A DNA stretch of 64,000 nucleotides from Gloeobacter kilaueensis JS1 (GCF_000484535.1 NC_022600.1:4208234-4272233), one strand, 5' to 3'. Shown: positions 53,955 to 63,002, counted from the first letter of the stretch. Translations and numbers: made by a program. The notes: generated by a model from the letters alone, not told the origin.

Positions 53955-55796
53955 GTGGCCCTGTACCTGATCGGCCTCAATCTGGACAGCCCCACGGCCC
54001 ATTACAGGGCTGAGCGCGGCTACCTTGTGCAACTGCTCCGTGGAATCTACGTCGATGCTACGGATGACGTGGATGCAGTCGTTCTGCAACACGCCGTCCG
54101 GATTGCAAAGTATCTCTACCCCAACACCTATCTATCGGCAGCGAGTGCCATTCTGCTTGGTCCTACCGCTGACGGTCGTCTTTTCCTGTCGGGCAGGCGC
54201 AAGCAGCGCACGCGCATCAGGACACTGGAGATTATCCAGAATCAGGCACCAGCCTACCCCTCCGTGGCACCCACGCTTGTGAAAGATTCGCTGGGAGAGA
54301 TAAGCGTCGATGTATCGGCAATTCGTCAAAGTTTGTTGGAAGCATTTCGACGCCGCAGCGAACAGTCAGCCTCCATCGATCCAGCAATGAAGCAGGCGCT
54401 TGTCGAGCGGCTCGTCAGCGAATATGGCAGTCCGTCTAAAGCAGCAGATGCCGTTTGGGCTCTGGCCCGTGAGAACCAGTGGTACAGGGAAGGCGAGGAA
54501 GCGGAGCAATGGCTGCTGCGCCAGCCACCGATCGTCGTCAGCAATGCCGAGACAGGCATCACCTTTCATATCACCTGGCACGGTGTGCCCCTCGGGCGGT
54601 TGCGCAACGACGGCTTCGAGTGGCGCTGGCTGCTGGAGAAAGTGGATCTCATCTCTCCGGTCCGAGATACTGTGCCAGGACAACTGCCGCCGTTTATCAG
54701 TTCGCTTCTGCCGGAGGGCTGGACTGAGGAGGTGCTGCAGACCGACGACGAGCGGGAAGTTCTGCTCGGTGGTCGCCGGTACCTGTCCAACATTGCGATT
54801 GTCGATGATCTGGCAAAGCTTGCCAGCCTGCCTGTCGATGTGCTCGATGGCAGGCTCGCTCGCTGGATGCAGGAAGGACGATTTGTTGGTGCCTACGCGG
54901 GTCCAGGCAGAGGACACATTGCCAAAGGATTCGAGTGGGCAGTGGCTGAACTGTATCGGGATAGAGACACCCCACGCCTTTCAGGTGTACAGATCAAGGC
55001 TCCGATGTACCTGAATGCCTTGGGACAATTACTCGATGCGCGAGGGCGGCCATTCACGCACATCTTGAAGCCTGCGGGTGCAGCAGGATTCGAGGCCACT
55101 CCGATTGTCGAGTGGACAGCGCTCGAACTGGCGAAGCGTATGGAGTTTGTTGTGCCGGCACACGCCCTGGTGGAGATGCCGGAGCAGCTACCACCGGCAC
55201 TGGTGGTGGAGCGCTTTGACATTCGGTGCGGACTGGAAGACAACCAGCAGTTATATTGCCAGGAGGACTTCTGTTCGCTGCTGAACATCTCCAGTGCCAA
55301 GAAGTATGGTTCGACCATCGAGCAGGTGGCAAAAACCCTGCGCTCCGTCTCGACCGAGCCGGAAGCAGATCTGCTCCTGCTCTGGCGCAGAGCCCTGTTT
55401 GCCTGGCTGATTGCCGATGGAGACATGCATCTAAAGAACCTTGCAGTACTAAGAATCGCTGTACCTGGCGAGCGGTCGTTTCTGTCTGTGCGTCTGGCCC
55501 CGGTATACGATACCCTCACTACCCGAGTCTTCCCAGGGATGGCTCAGGACCGTATGGCTTTGAAACTCAACGGCAAGAACGACAGATTGCAGGCCAGCGA
55601 TTTTCTCACCCTGGCAAGAACCATCGGGATCAAAGTGTCAACTGCCGAGCAGGCGCTCGCACAGATGACGAGCAAACTGGCCAGTGCAGTTCGGGACATC
55701 TGCCTTCCTGCCCTGGCCTACTACGGCCCCCAGGGATTGGAGAAATTTACCCAACTTCAGCAGATCGTTGAAACTCGCTGCAAAAAAATGGCCTGA
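53955..55796 (+). CDS. HipA-family kinase fused to an AbiEi-like N-terminal domain
   Basis: 613 residues from GTG 53955. Residues about 1-190 (YLVQLLRGIYVDATDDVDAV, YLSAASAILLGPTADGRLFL) resemble AbiEi-type antitoxin/regulators. Residues about 200-610 are a HipA Ser/Thr kinase: LLPEGWTEEVL, LSGVQIKAP, THILKPA, VVERFD, catalytic Asp490 in IADGDMHLKNLAVL and metal-site Asp519 in APVYDT. In HipA systems the kinase phosphorylates a tRNA synthetase and is held by HipB. Here no hipB gene is next to it, and the fused domain may serve as built-in antitoxin or DNA-binding part (inference). Upstream repeats suggest self-control. A 312-nt gap separates it from the Cmr operon. Confidence 0.85.
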   Translation: MALYLIGLNLDSPTAHYRAERGYLVQLLRGIYVDATDDVDAVVLQHAVRIAKYLYPNTYLSAASAILLGPTADGRLFLSGRRKQRTRIRTLEIIQNQAPAYPSVAPTLVKDSLGEISVDVSAIRQSLLEAFRRRSEQSASIDPAMKQALVERLVSEYGSPSKAADAVWALARENQWYREGEEAEQWLLRQPPIVVSNAETGITFHITWHGVPLGRLRNDGFEWRWLLEKVDLISPVRDTVPGQLPPFISSLLPEGWTEEVLQTDDEREVLLGGRRYLSNIAIVDDLAKLASLPVDVLDGRLARWMQEGRFVGAYAGPGRGHIAKGFEWAVAELYRDRDTPRLSGVQIKAPMYLNALGQLLDARGRPFTHILKPAGAAGFEATPIVEWTALELAKRMEFVVPAHALVEMPEQLPPALVVERFDIRCGLEDNQQLYCQEDFCSLLNISSAKKYGSTIEQVAKTLRSVSTEPEADLLLLWRRALFAWLIADGDMHLKNLAVLRIAVPGERSFLSVRLAPVYDTLTTRVFPGMAQDRMALKLNGKNDRLQASDFLTLARTIGIKVSTAEQALAQMTSKLASAVRDICLPALAYYGPQGLEKFTQLQQIVETRCKKMA

Positions 55797-56108
55797 TGTG
55801 TTCCTACGAAAAACTCCGGCCCCGCAAGTTTTGCAGTAAAGGACAGAGCCAGTGCAATCGTCAGTAGCAATGAGCAGTAGAACTGGTGCAGTCACGTTTG
55901 GCTGTACAGCTACATTGACTGTCCTGGCTATGTAATGCTCCAAAGTTTGACAGAGATATCCAGTACCCTGAATCTTGGCTGGGCGATCGGCTGAGGGGGG
56001 AACAGACAAAGCGGTACGTACTTCAGAGATTACTAAGTTTTTTCAATTAATAGCAGCTGCTGATTACAGGAGGTGTAAGCTTTCCGGGTACTCCTGTTTT
56101 GAAGTGAA
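55797..56108. other. Non-coding gap before the Cmr operon
   Basis: 312 nt without a supportable gene. It holds TTGACA at 55947-55952, but no good -10 box follows at the right distance, and AGGAGGT near 56068-56074 that is too far from the cmr2 start. The cmr2 promoter is presumably here. Confidence 0.5.
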
Positions 56109-57602
56109 TTGTCAGCTTTGTATACTGTCTTCACCTTTGCCCCCGTTCAAGGATTCATCGAAAAATCCCGAAAACTCCGAGACCTTTACGGTGCTTCAAT
56201 CATCCTTTCGTATCTCACCTTCCGGTTGACCGAGAAGGCCGAAGCAGCTGAAGGTGTGCAGGTCATTTCTCCTGGAATGCCAAATGTGCAGGAAGGAATG
56301 CCGAATCGCATCGTCCTCAGTGGAGTCGTGACAGTCGAAGAATATCAGAAAGCATTCTTTGAGAACTGGCGGCGGATGTTGCGGGAAGTGCGCGACTGGA
56401 TCGAGCGGCAACTACCTGCTTATGAGTACTGCTGGCGCGACGAATGGCAGCACTGGGGCAACCATGCCTGGGAGTTTTTCTGGGGGCAGGGAGCTTCTGT
56501 GCCTGAGGCTGTGAACGACCTGGAGGCACGTAAGCTCGCTCGCAGTTGGACAGGAATCAACTGGACGGGAGAAAGTTCGAGCCTATCGGGTACTGACGCC
56601 ATAGCCTGGCCAGGTCTTGGCCGAGTGGTGGATGTGCGCAGCCGGAAGCTGAATCAAGAAAAACAGCAAATTCAATTGTTTTACTCGGAGCTTGCTAAGC
56701 GACTCGATCCACAAGGGGAAGGCAAATTTCTGGCTGAAAACGAACAGCTCAGCATTCCAGAGCTTACCAAGCGACTGGTCACGCGCCACGATCTCGCCCG
56801 CTCATTGGGAATGACCGAACTAGAAGCGGGTTTTACTGATCTCGCTCGTGAGCAGGACAAGGGTACCTGGACTGGTTGGCTGATGGGTGATGGTGACAAG
56901 ATCGGCAACTATCTAAAGGATCTTGCCCGATCAGAGGACGGGGGTGCATTGCGGCACTTTAGCGAGGCTATGCGCGAGTGGGGCAGGAGCTTCGCCCGAG
57001 ATTTTGCTCAAGAAAAACTTGGCCGAGTAATATATGCAGGTGGCGATGACTTCCTGGCTGTCTTCTACCGGCCCCAGAAGAAATTGTTGCCTGGAGAAGT
57101 AATAGATTGGCTGTGCAATTTCCCAAAAATCTGGAGGCAACACGGTCAGAAAGTAACTGTAAGTGCTGGATTTGTTTGGGCGGCTCCCAGGGTTCCCCAG
57201 CGCGATGTGCTCCAGCACTGTCGTGAGGCGGAGCAGCTCTCCAAAGCCGCTGGTCGGGATCGCCTCACTCTGCGGGTGGTCTTCAACAGCGGACAGTACG
57301 TCCAGTGGACTTGCCCGTGGGAGTACCTGAAGACACTGATGGAACGTCGCAATCAGGTTGATTGGACACGACTATACAAAGATCTCGCCGAACTGCAAGC
57401 TCGTCACGCCTTTGAAGAGAATCACGAATCTGCCGATCCTCGCGTGGCTCTTGCCCTTTTTGACATATATTTTCCAAGGCAGGGAGAGTACTTAAACGCT
57501 CATCGCACACTCGTACACAAAGACAAATTCTCAGGCCAAGCGATCAATTCCTGGATTTCGGATCTCATTCGCGTAGGGTGGCATCTGTGTTCCAATACGT
57601 AA
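56109..57602 (+). CDS. cmr2: Cas10/Cmr2, type III-B CRISPR, without HD domain
   Basis: 497 residues from TTG 56109; in-frame stops just upstream leave no other start. The start YTVFTFAPVQGFIEKSRKLR is the beginning of the Cmr2 palm region, so the N-terminal HD nuclease found in full Cas10 is absent. Palm motifs are GDGD (residues 260-263, MGDGDKIGNYLKDL) and GGDD (311-314, IYAGGDDFLAVFY); the intact GGDD predicts cyclic-oligoadenylate synthesis. Cas10 is the large subunit of the RNA-guided Cmr complex. First gene of the operon; it overlaps cmr3 by 16 nt. Base composition is richer in A+T than in upstream genes. Confidence 0.92.
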   Translation: MSALYTVFTFAPVQGFIEKSRKLRDLYGASIILSYLTFRLTEKAEAAEGVQVISPGMPNVQEGMPNRIVLSGVVTVEEYQKAFFENWRRMLREVRDWIERQLPAYEYCWRDEWQHWGNHAWEFFWGQGASVPEAVNDLEARKLARSWTGINWTGESSSLSGTDAIAWPGLGRVVDVRSRKLNQEKQQIQLFYSELAKRLDPQGEGKFLAENEQLSIPELTKRLVTRHDLARSLGMTELEAGFTDLAREQDKGTWTGWLMGDGDKIGNYLKDLARSEDGGALRHFSEAMREWGRSFARDFAQEKLGRVIYAGGDDFLAVFYRPQKKLLPGEVIDWLCNFPKIWRQHGQKVTVSAGFVWAAPRVPQRDVLQHCREAEQLSKAAGRDRLTLRVVFNSGQYVQWTCPWEYLKTLMERRNQVDWTRLYKDLAELQARHAFEENHESADPRVALALFDIYFPRQGEYLNAHRTLVHKDKFSGQAINSWISDLIRVGWHLCSNT

Positions 57603-58573
57603 TCACCGTTGAACCCCTTGGCCTACTGTATGGAAGTGCCGGGGCATTTCTGTCGCCTGCGAATCTGGTAGGCCGGGCTGGTCGGCGCTTCCCACCGGAC
57701 GCTCCCACTCTCTCGGGTCTTTATTACAACGGTGCGTCCGAGGCACTGCGGCGTGAGTTGGGTGAAAAGCTGCATCTGGCTGGCCCCTTCTGGGCTGAGC
57801 AAGAGGATCCGCTCAACTTCTATGTACCCATTCCCTGGACTCGAGTCGTTGGCGAAGACAGCAGCGATGAGTGGACAATTGCCGATCACCACTGGCAACG
57901 CACCGACCCTGACCTCAAGCCTGCTTATCGCTGGCAACCGATCAATAGCTGGAAGGCTCCTCTGCGCAACCTACAGAAGAATCAAGCCAGGAAGGATCCC
58001 TGGCAGTTCGTGCCCGCTCTGCATCCGCATTTGAAAGACGACGAGCGCTGCGTGCCCGAGCAGGACGGTTTGTTTCTAGAAAATGCTGCGCAGATGTGCC
58101 CTGGCACTTGCCTGGTCTACCTGGCCAGCCATCCGCTCTCGGCGGGTTGGTACCGCTTCGGCGGTGAGAGTCACGTTGTACAGATTGGCTGTCGCGACTT
58201 GCCGGAACGTTCAAAGGCGATGGCTCTATTGGCTGAGCCCATCGATCGGGCTTTCGCTCTGCTGACTCCGGGGATCTGGGGATCGAACCGCTTTTCACTG
58301 CGCCATCCGCAACACCCCGATTTTCCCAAACCAGTGCTGATGCTCACTGAAAAGCCGGTGCCGTTTCGTTATCGCATCGCCGAGCAATTGGGGCGCGGAC
58401 GATACGCGGTGCCCGCCGGGAGTGTCTATGTTCTAAGTCAGCCGCTAGACCAACCCTGGCGTGACTGGAACAGCGACTGGTTTCCGCGAGAAGGCCATAG
58501 CTACAAGCGCTGGGGCTGCGGCCTGGCCCTGCCCCTCGAAATAGAAGGACTGCAAACCCTCCAAGGAGTCTGA
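57587..58573 (+). CDS. cmr3: Cmr3 (Cas5 group), type III-B
   Basis: 328 residues from GTG 57587 (AGGGTG 6 nt upstream; GTG 57578 possible). The start VITVEPLGLLYGSAGAFLSP and the order of blocks (SGLYYNGASEALRRELGEKL; FYVPIPWTRVV; GSNRFSLRHP, then a Gly-rich C-terminus) fit Cmr3, the RAMP subunit that binds the crRNA 5' handle. Follows cmr2 with a 16-nt overlap. Confidence 0.85.
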   Translation: MFQYVITVEPLGLLYGSAGAFLSPANLVGRAGRRFPPDAPTLSGLYYNGASEALRRELGEKLHLAGPFWAEQEDPLNFYVPIPWTRVVGEDSSDEWTIADHHWQRTDPDLKPAYRWQPINSWKAPLRNLQKNQARKDPWQFVPALHPHLKDDERCVPEQDGLFLENAAQMCPGTCLVYLASHPLSAGWYRFGGESHVVQIGCRDLPERSKAMALLAEPIDRAFALLTPGIWGSNRFSLRHPQHPDFPKPVLMLTEKPVPFRYRIAEQLGRGRYAVPAGSVYVLSQPLDQPWRDWNSDWFPREGHSYKRWGCGLALPLEIEGLQTLQGV

Positions 58574-58576
58574 ACC

Positions 58577-59374
58577 ATGTATAGTCGCGCCTATGGCGTC
58601 ATCGAGGCGCTCGCTCCCCTGCATGTTGGGGCGAGTGCAGGTGAGGAGAGTGGTAACCTCAATCTCATCTTTCGCGATCAGTTTACCCAGACCGGCATCG
58701 TCCCAGGCAGTTCTATTCGGGGCCGTCTGCGCGCTGAGATGCGTCAAGCTGGCGAGCAGGATGAGCAGGAGTGGTATGGTCGAGGCACCGACGCCGGTCG
58801 CACCGACGGTATGAGCGAGTCGGCGGTGAAGTTCGAGTACGCCTCGCTCATCTGGCTACCGGTCTTCTGTCCCGGCCAGCCGATTGTCTGGGTGAGTTGC
58901 CCACGTCTACTTGCCCGCTACCAGCGCATCGCCGGGATGCAAGGAGAATTACCACGTCCCTACACCGGCTCGAAGGATCTGCAGGGTATCGATGGCAAGG
59001 ACGTTTTATTCTTCAACCTTGGCTTTCTCACCCTCAAACGCAAAGAGGATTTATCGGCCTGGTTCCCTGAAAGGCGAGCACGTCCGGCGGTTGTCGTCGA
59101 GGACTCAGACATGGCGGTGATCCATGACATGGCTCTCTATCGTCAGAGTCGCGTCAAACTCCACGACGAGGTGAAGGTAGTCGATGGCGGTGCTTTCTTC
59201 AACGTCGAGGCTCTGCCGGAAGAAACGCTGCTCGTGTTTCCAGTGGCGATTAAACCAACGACAAACGGGAAGACCTGGCAGCCTTTTTCTGATGGTATGA
59301 GTGCGGAGATCTACCTGGGTGGGCTGGAGTCGATAGGCTTCGGTCATTGCCGGGTGACTATCTATGGAGTGTGA
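58577..59374 (+). CDS. cmr4: Cmr4 (Cas7 group), type III-B
   Basis: 265 residues. The start MYSRAYGVIEALAPLHVGAS and the Gly-rich loop GIVPGSSIRGRLRAEMR are the RAMP signature of Cmr4, the backbone subunit that cuts target RNA. A conserved Asp near the thumb is needed for cleavage; the DxxM/H context here (FRDQFTQTG, about residues 32-40) holds Asp33, in the right area. AGGAG lies 10 nt before the ATG. Confidence 0.9.
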   Translation: MYSRAYGVIEALAPLHVGASAGEESGNLNLIFRDQFTQTGIVPGSSIRGRLRAEMRQAGEQDEQEWYGRGTDAGRTDGMSESAVKFEYASLIWLPVFCPGQPIVWVSCPRLLARYQRIAGMQGELPRPYTGSKDLQGIDGKDVLFFNLGFLTLKRKEDLSAWFPERRARPAVVVEDSDMAVIHDMALYRQSRVKLHDEVKVVDGGAFFNVEALPEETLLVFPVAIKPTTNGKTWQPFSDGMSAEIYLGGLESIGFGHCRVTIYGV

Positions 59375-59377
59375 ACG

Positions 59378-59791
59378 ATGAGCTGGCAATCATACCAACT
59401 TGACCGCGCCGCCCAAGAACTGGTGCTCAGGCACCGTGACAAAGGTGTACTCAACCAGTCTTACAAGATGCGTCAGGCAGCTGCTTTTGGTCTGGAGCGC
59501 TTCTGGGGCGAGCATGTTCGTTTGATGAAAGAGGATGCAACGGCAGCAGGCTACTGGAAACAAACCTGGGACTCCCTTGTGACCATCTTGAAAAAGGCGG
59601 GTCTAGAGCTTCCAAACCACACCATCAAAGACCCCAAAAAGACTCAGGATATTCAGGCGATGGCAGACGAATTGTGGAAACTCAGTCCCCAAAAGCAGCG
59701 TGTTGCTCTGGCTGTGCTTGTGCAATTCTGCGACTGCTTGATCTGGTGGACTCAGCGCTACAAGACCGGCAAGGAGAAGAGCGATGGATAG
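59378..59791 (+). CDS. cmr5: Cmr5 (Cas11 group) small subunit, type III-B
   Basis: 137 residues, all-helical, start SWQSYQLDRAAQELVLRHRD. Size, position between cmr4 and cmr6, and helical pattern fit Cmr5, which lines the target-RNA channel of the complex. GGAG lies 9 nt before the ATG. Starts 3 nt after cmr4; overlaps the next gene by 8 nt. Confidence 0.8.
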   Translation: MSWQSYQLDRAAQELVLRHRDKGVLNQSYKMRQAAAFGLERFWGEHVRLMKEDATAAGYWKQTWDSLVTILKKAGLELPNHTIKDPKKTQDIQAMADELWKLSPQKQRVALAVLVQFCDCLIWWTQRYKTGKEKSDG

Positions 59792-61445
59792 CAACAAGGT
59801 GCCCCAGTTATTTCGGGCACAGGTAGAAGGGCGTTGTCAGCTGCAGAATCCGCGTACAGATGATGCCCAGCGCTGGGCCTACGAGTGGATAGCGAAAGCC
59901 GATCGCCGTGCTCCTGCCTTTAGTCGTACCGTCCGTCAGCGGCGCTACCGGATCACCTGGCGCTTTGTCACCAATGGTGGTCAGGACGACGGTGTGATCC
60001 GTCCGGTACTAGGTGCGCGGGGCTGGCCCTACTATCCCGGTTCGAGCATGAAGGGGGCGTTTCGCAGCGCCTGTCGTCAGGCCGCTCCTGATAAAGTTAT
60101 CCGCTACTGCGGGGGCAGTGACGGTCAGGGTGGATGGCGTCCGGGTATTCTGCGATTCCATGGTGGGTACCCGGCCAACGCTGACTGGCAACAACGTGAG
60201 CGTCTCGTCGATCTCGTACATCCACAGGAGGGTGTGCAGGTAGAGGCCAGCAGCAGCAGACACAGTGCCTTTGCACTTTTCTCGTTGTACCGTCCAGAAT
60301 TGCGCTTTGCTCTCTCCAGCAACAAGCCTCTCGAAGATGTTGAGTGGACAGAGATCTGGTCGATTTGGGAAAAAGCACTCAGCCACGGCATCGGTTCACG
60401 GGTGAGTGCTGGCTATGGTCGTGTTGTGAGAGAGCAGGATGGTGAGCGCGAACTGCTGGTAGCTGATCCACTTGTCAGTGTGCATTTGACCGGGCAGGGG
60501 CAGGCATCCTATCTGCTCACCAAAGCGAGTCCGAGACCGGCAGAGTTTCGTCCCAACATGTTCAAAGCGGCTTTACGCGGACACACCCGACGTCTGTTTG
60601 GGGGATTCGTAGATGAGGCAACTGCTGAGGAGTTGACATACGAACTGTGGGGAGGCATCCAGGGCAAGGCAAAAGCTGGTTTATTGGGAGTAGTCTTTAA
60701 TGGCGAGGCTGAACTGGGTACCCATGGCCGTGGTTCTTTTGCAGTACCAACCTATACCGTTAAAGACGGCTGGCTTCGCGTTGTCCAGACTAGAGACATC
60801 CCCGATGAACGCTGTCACGAGCTAATCAAATTAGTTGCGCGCCTGATGCAATTCAGCCTGCTACTAGGAGGTTTTGGCAAATCGTGGCGACGGGTGGATC
60901 ATCGGCTTTTTTATCCGCAATACTACACCGATAGCAACAAGCCTCTCATTGGCTGCCATTGGAAATTATCGGAAAAAAAACTTCATCCTGTCTACGTAAC
61001 AATTAATGACTTACAAGATGTTGGAAAGGCAATCGAGAAAATCCGAAATCAGTGCCACAGGTGGATAATGAGCCATCCCAACATCAAGCTGCGTGAAAAG
61101 CCTTGCCACTGGCGCGAAGCTTGGCACGCAGATAAGGTGCAGGTTTGGGGACGAGTTGCTTCTGATAAAGCTGATAGTCGGGCGGTATCCTGGTTTCATG
61201 GTCCCTATCAAAACCAGGCGACCATCAAAGGCTCGGAATTAACTGGGAGGCTCGGCGCAATCGGTCGCATCTGGCACCGAATGTACCCTAGAGTGATCAG
61301 GGAAGCGGACCATTTAGTAGCAAAGCCTGAGTTTGTCGAACTGTTGACTCTATTCCCCGATTCAAGCCAACAAACTCAAAGATTTATCAACTTTCTCGCT
61401 ACTCCCCAAAGTGGTTTTACCAAGCTCTGGCCTTTTGAGGAATAA
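59784..61445 (+). CDS. cmr6: Double-RAMP protein: Cmr6 joined to a Cmr1-like domain
   Basis: 553 residues, roughly twice the length of ordinary Cmr6. The first half (about 1-230) has YYPGSSMKGAFRSACRQA and GSRVSAGYGRVV, the Cmr6 signature. The second half (about 240-553) repeats a RAMP pattern with FRPNMFKAALRGHTRRLFGG, AKAGLLGVVFNGEA and LLLGGFGKSWRRVD, like Cmr1, and no separate cmr1 gene exists in the operon. The simplest reading is a Cmr6-Cmr1 fusion, although a duplicated Cmr6 is possible. AGGAG lies 9 nt before the ATG. No frameshift is seen. Confidence 0.8.
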   Translation: MDSNKVPQLFRAQVEGRCQLQNPRTDDAQRWAYEWIAKADRRAPAFSRTVRQRRYRITWRFVTNGGQDDGVIRPVLGARGWPYYPGSSMKGAFRSACRQAAPDKVIRYCGGSDGQGGWRPGILRFHGGYPANADWQQRERLVDLVHPQEGVQVEASSSRHSAFALFSLYRPELRFALSSNKPLEDVEWTEIWSIWEKALSHGIGSRVSAGYGRVVREQDGERELLVADPLVSVHLTGQGQASYLLTKASPRPAEFRPNMFKAALRGHTRRLFGGFVDEATAEELTYELWGGIQGKAKAGLLGVVFNGEAELGTHGRGSFAVPTYTVKDGWLRVVQTRDIPDERCHELIKLVARLMQFSLLLGGFGKSWRRVDHRLFYPQYYTDSNKPLIGCHWKLSEKKLHPVYVTINDLQDVGKAIEKIRNQCHRWIMSHPNIKLREKPCHWREAWHADKVQVWGRVASDKADSRAVSWFHGPYQNQATIKGSELTGRLGAIGRIWHRMYPRVIREADHLVAKPEFVELLTLFPDSSQQTQRFINFLATPQSGFTKLWPFEE

Positions 61446-61451
61446 GATTTT

Positions 61452-63002
61452 ATGTCTCTATGGATTGTCACCGTTGGCAGCAGCGATGTGCAGTTGTCTT
61501 CTCGTAGTAACTGGTATACATTATTCGAGAAAGTGCGCTCTGAACTGGAGTGCGAGGAGTTCTCGCCACAGGAAGTCGAGTCAGAAGCTGCTGAGCGGCG
61601 CTACGTGGTGCCGGGACGGGTGCTAGGTCTTGTCTACGGTACAAGCTCTAAGCATGAAGACCTTGTTTTTCCACTGCTAGATGCCTACACTTCTCGGTTA
61701 TTACCTCTGCAACCTCCAAGCAAAGTTGTTTTTCTACTTACCGATCAATCAAATCTAGCTCTTGAGCGTCGTCTGCCCCAATCACCTTACTGGCAGGACA
61801 CCTGCACCCTAGCACCATTGCTTGCTGCTTATATTCACCGTCGCCTCAATCTCGAACCACAAATGCTCATTCTTACTCCACCAAAGGGTGGGCGTGGTAT
61901 CGACCATTGGGATGCCACTCTAAAGCTGGTTGGTGAGCAACTAATGCAGTTAACAACTAAATTGCACGAACCTGTCTATGTGAGTCACCAAGCCGGTACC
62001 CCTGCGCTTTCGTCTGCAGTACAGTTTATGAGCTTGAGCCAATTCGGCGAACAGGTACGCTTTCTCGTTGTTAACCGCTTTGACAGCGGCGAACCAGTAG
62101 AATGTATAGAGAGTTCACGCTATTTGCGGGGCATTCGAGCACAAGAAGCCAGACGACTGGTGGTTGACGGTATACCTGGGGCCGCACTCAATTTGCTTAC
62201 TGTCTCAGATTCTGAAGCTACCTTTCGACACCCTGAACTGGTAAAGTTAGTAAACTTTTTCAATCTGCGCAGTACAGGCACTGGCCGAGAGAAAGACTTC
62301 GATCTTGATCAGGTAGCCCAGCGACTTTTCGAGGCTCTCGAACTCATCTCTATTTTCTTTCATCAGCGTAATTATTTAACTGGAATCACTCTACTGGCTG
62401 CTGCTCACGAGCTTTTTTTAAAAGCAGCTGTTATCAGAGCGCTTACGACACGCTCAGAGATAGTTATTCGTGGCAACTCACTGTTGTTGAACCAGCTTAT
62501 TGAATGGAATGAGTACGGTCTGCGGCTGAAGAAGAGCGAGTTACTTATACGCTTTGGCCTGCCTGACGATAAAGATGGCAAGAATTGGGGAGGTTTGAAA
62601 GAAGGGATCGACAAATGCCTCAATTATCCTAAGCCTGCACTTAACAGGCGCTTTTTTGATGCTAATGCTAACTTGCTTCCGTGGCTGAAAGCACTTCGAG
62701 CAGACTTTGTTAGTTGGCCATTGCTCAACTGGATCTGCGATGATAAGCGGTCTACTGAGCAGGATCTGCGCAACCAATTGATGCACAACTTACGGGGGAT
62801 TGAAGAAGAAGATGTAGTCCGCTATTTACTGGCAGGCAAGCAAGCAGAGATTGGAGAAAGCCCCGCCTCCACCTACAGAGTAAAGATATTGGAACCATTT
62901 CTAGCAGCACTAGAGCTTGTTGGCTCTGTCGATAAAGATGCAGTGCTTCTCGATCATCGGTTGAATGAGACAGCCAAACATCTTGTGCATTATTCACTCT
63001 AA
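61452..63002 (+). CDS. CARF-HEPN-type effector (Csx1/Csm6-like)
   Basis: 516 residues. The N-terminal part (about 1-200: LWIVTVGSSDVQL, PVYVSHQAGTPALSSAVQF) resembles CARF ligand-binding domains that recognise cyclic oligoadenylate. The C-terminal helical part holds R-N-x3-H (Arg440-Asn441...His445 in LRNQLMHNLRG), the HEPN RNase motif. Such proteins are activated by the Cas10 product and degrade RNA. It is the last gene of the operon, 6 nt after cmr6, and clearly more A+T-rich than the rest of the window. Confidence 0.8.
   Translation: MSLWIVTVGSSDVQLSSRSNWYTLFEKVRSELECEEFSPQEVESEAAERRYVVPGRVLGLVYGTSSKHEDLVFPLLDAYTSRLLPLQPPSKVVFLLTDQSNLALERRLPQSPYWQDTCTLAPLLAAYIHRRLNLEPQMLILTPPKGGRGIDHWDATLKLVGEQLMQLTTKLHEPVYVSHQAGTPALSSAVQFMSLSQFGEQVRFLVVNRFDSGEPVECIESSRYLRGIRAQEARRLVVDGIPGAALNLLTVSDSEATFRHPELVKLVNFFNLRSTGTGREKDFDLDQVAQRLFEALELISIFFHQRNYLTGITLLAAAHELFLKAAVIRALTTRSEIVIRGNSLLLNQLIEWNEYGLRLKKSELLIRFGLPDDKDGKNWGGLKEGIDKCLNYPKPALNRRFFDANANLLPWLKALRADFVSWPLLNWICDDKRSTEQDLRNQLMHNLRGIEEEDVVRYLLAGKQAEIGESPASTYRVKILEPFLAALELVGSVDKDAVLLDHRLNETAKHLVHYSL

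Noticed and set aside
53896-53964. 22-codon frame ATG-CTC-GAT between the repeats before the HipA-like gene
   Set aside because: Too short to support, no ribosome-binding site, and it does not resemble HipB; the repeats explain the sequence better.
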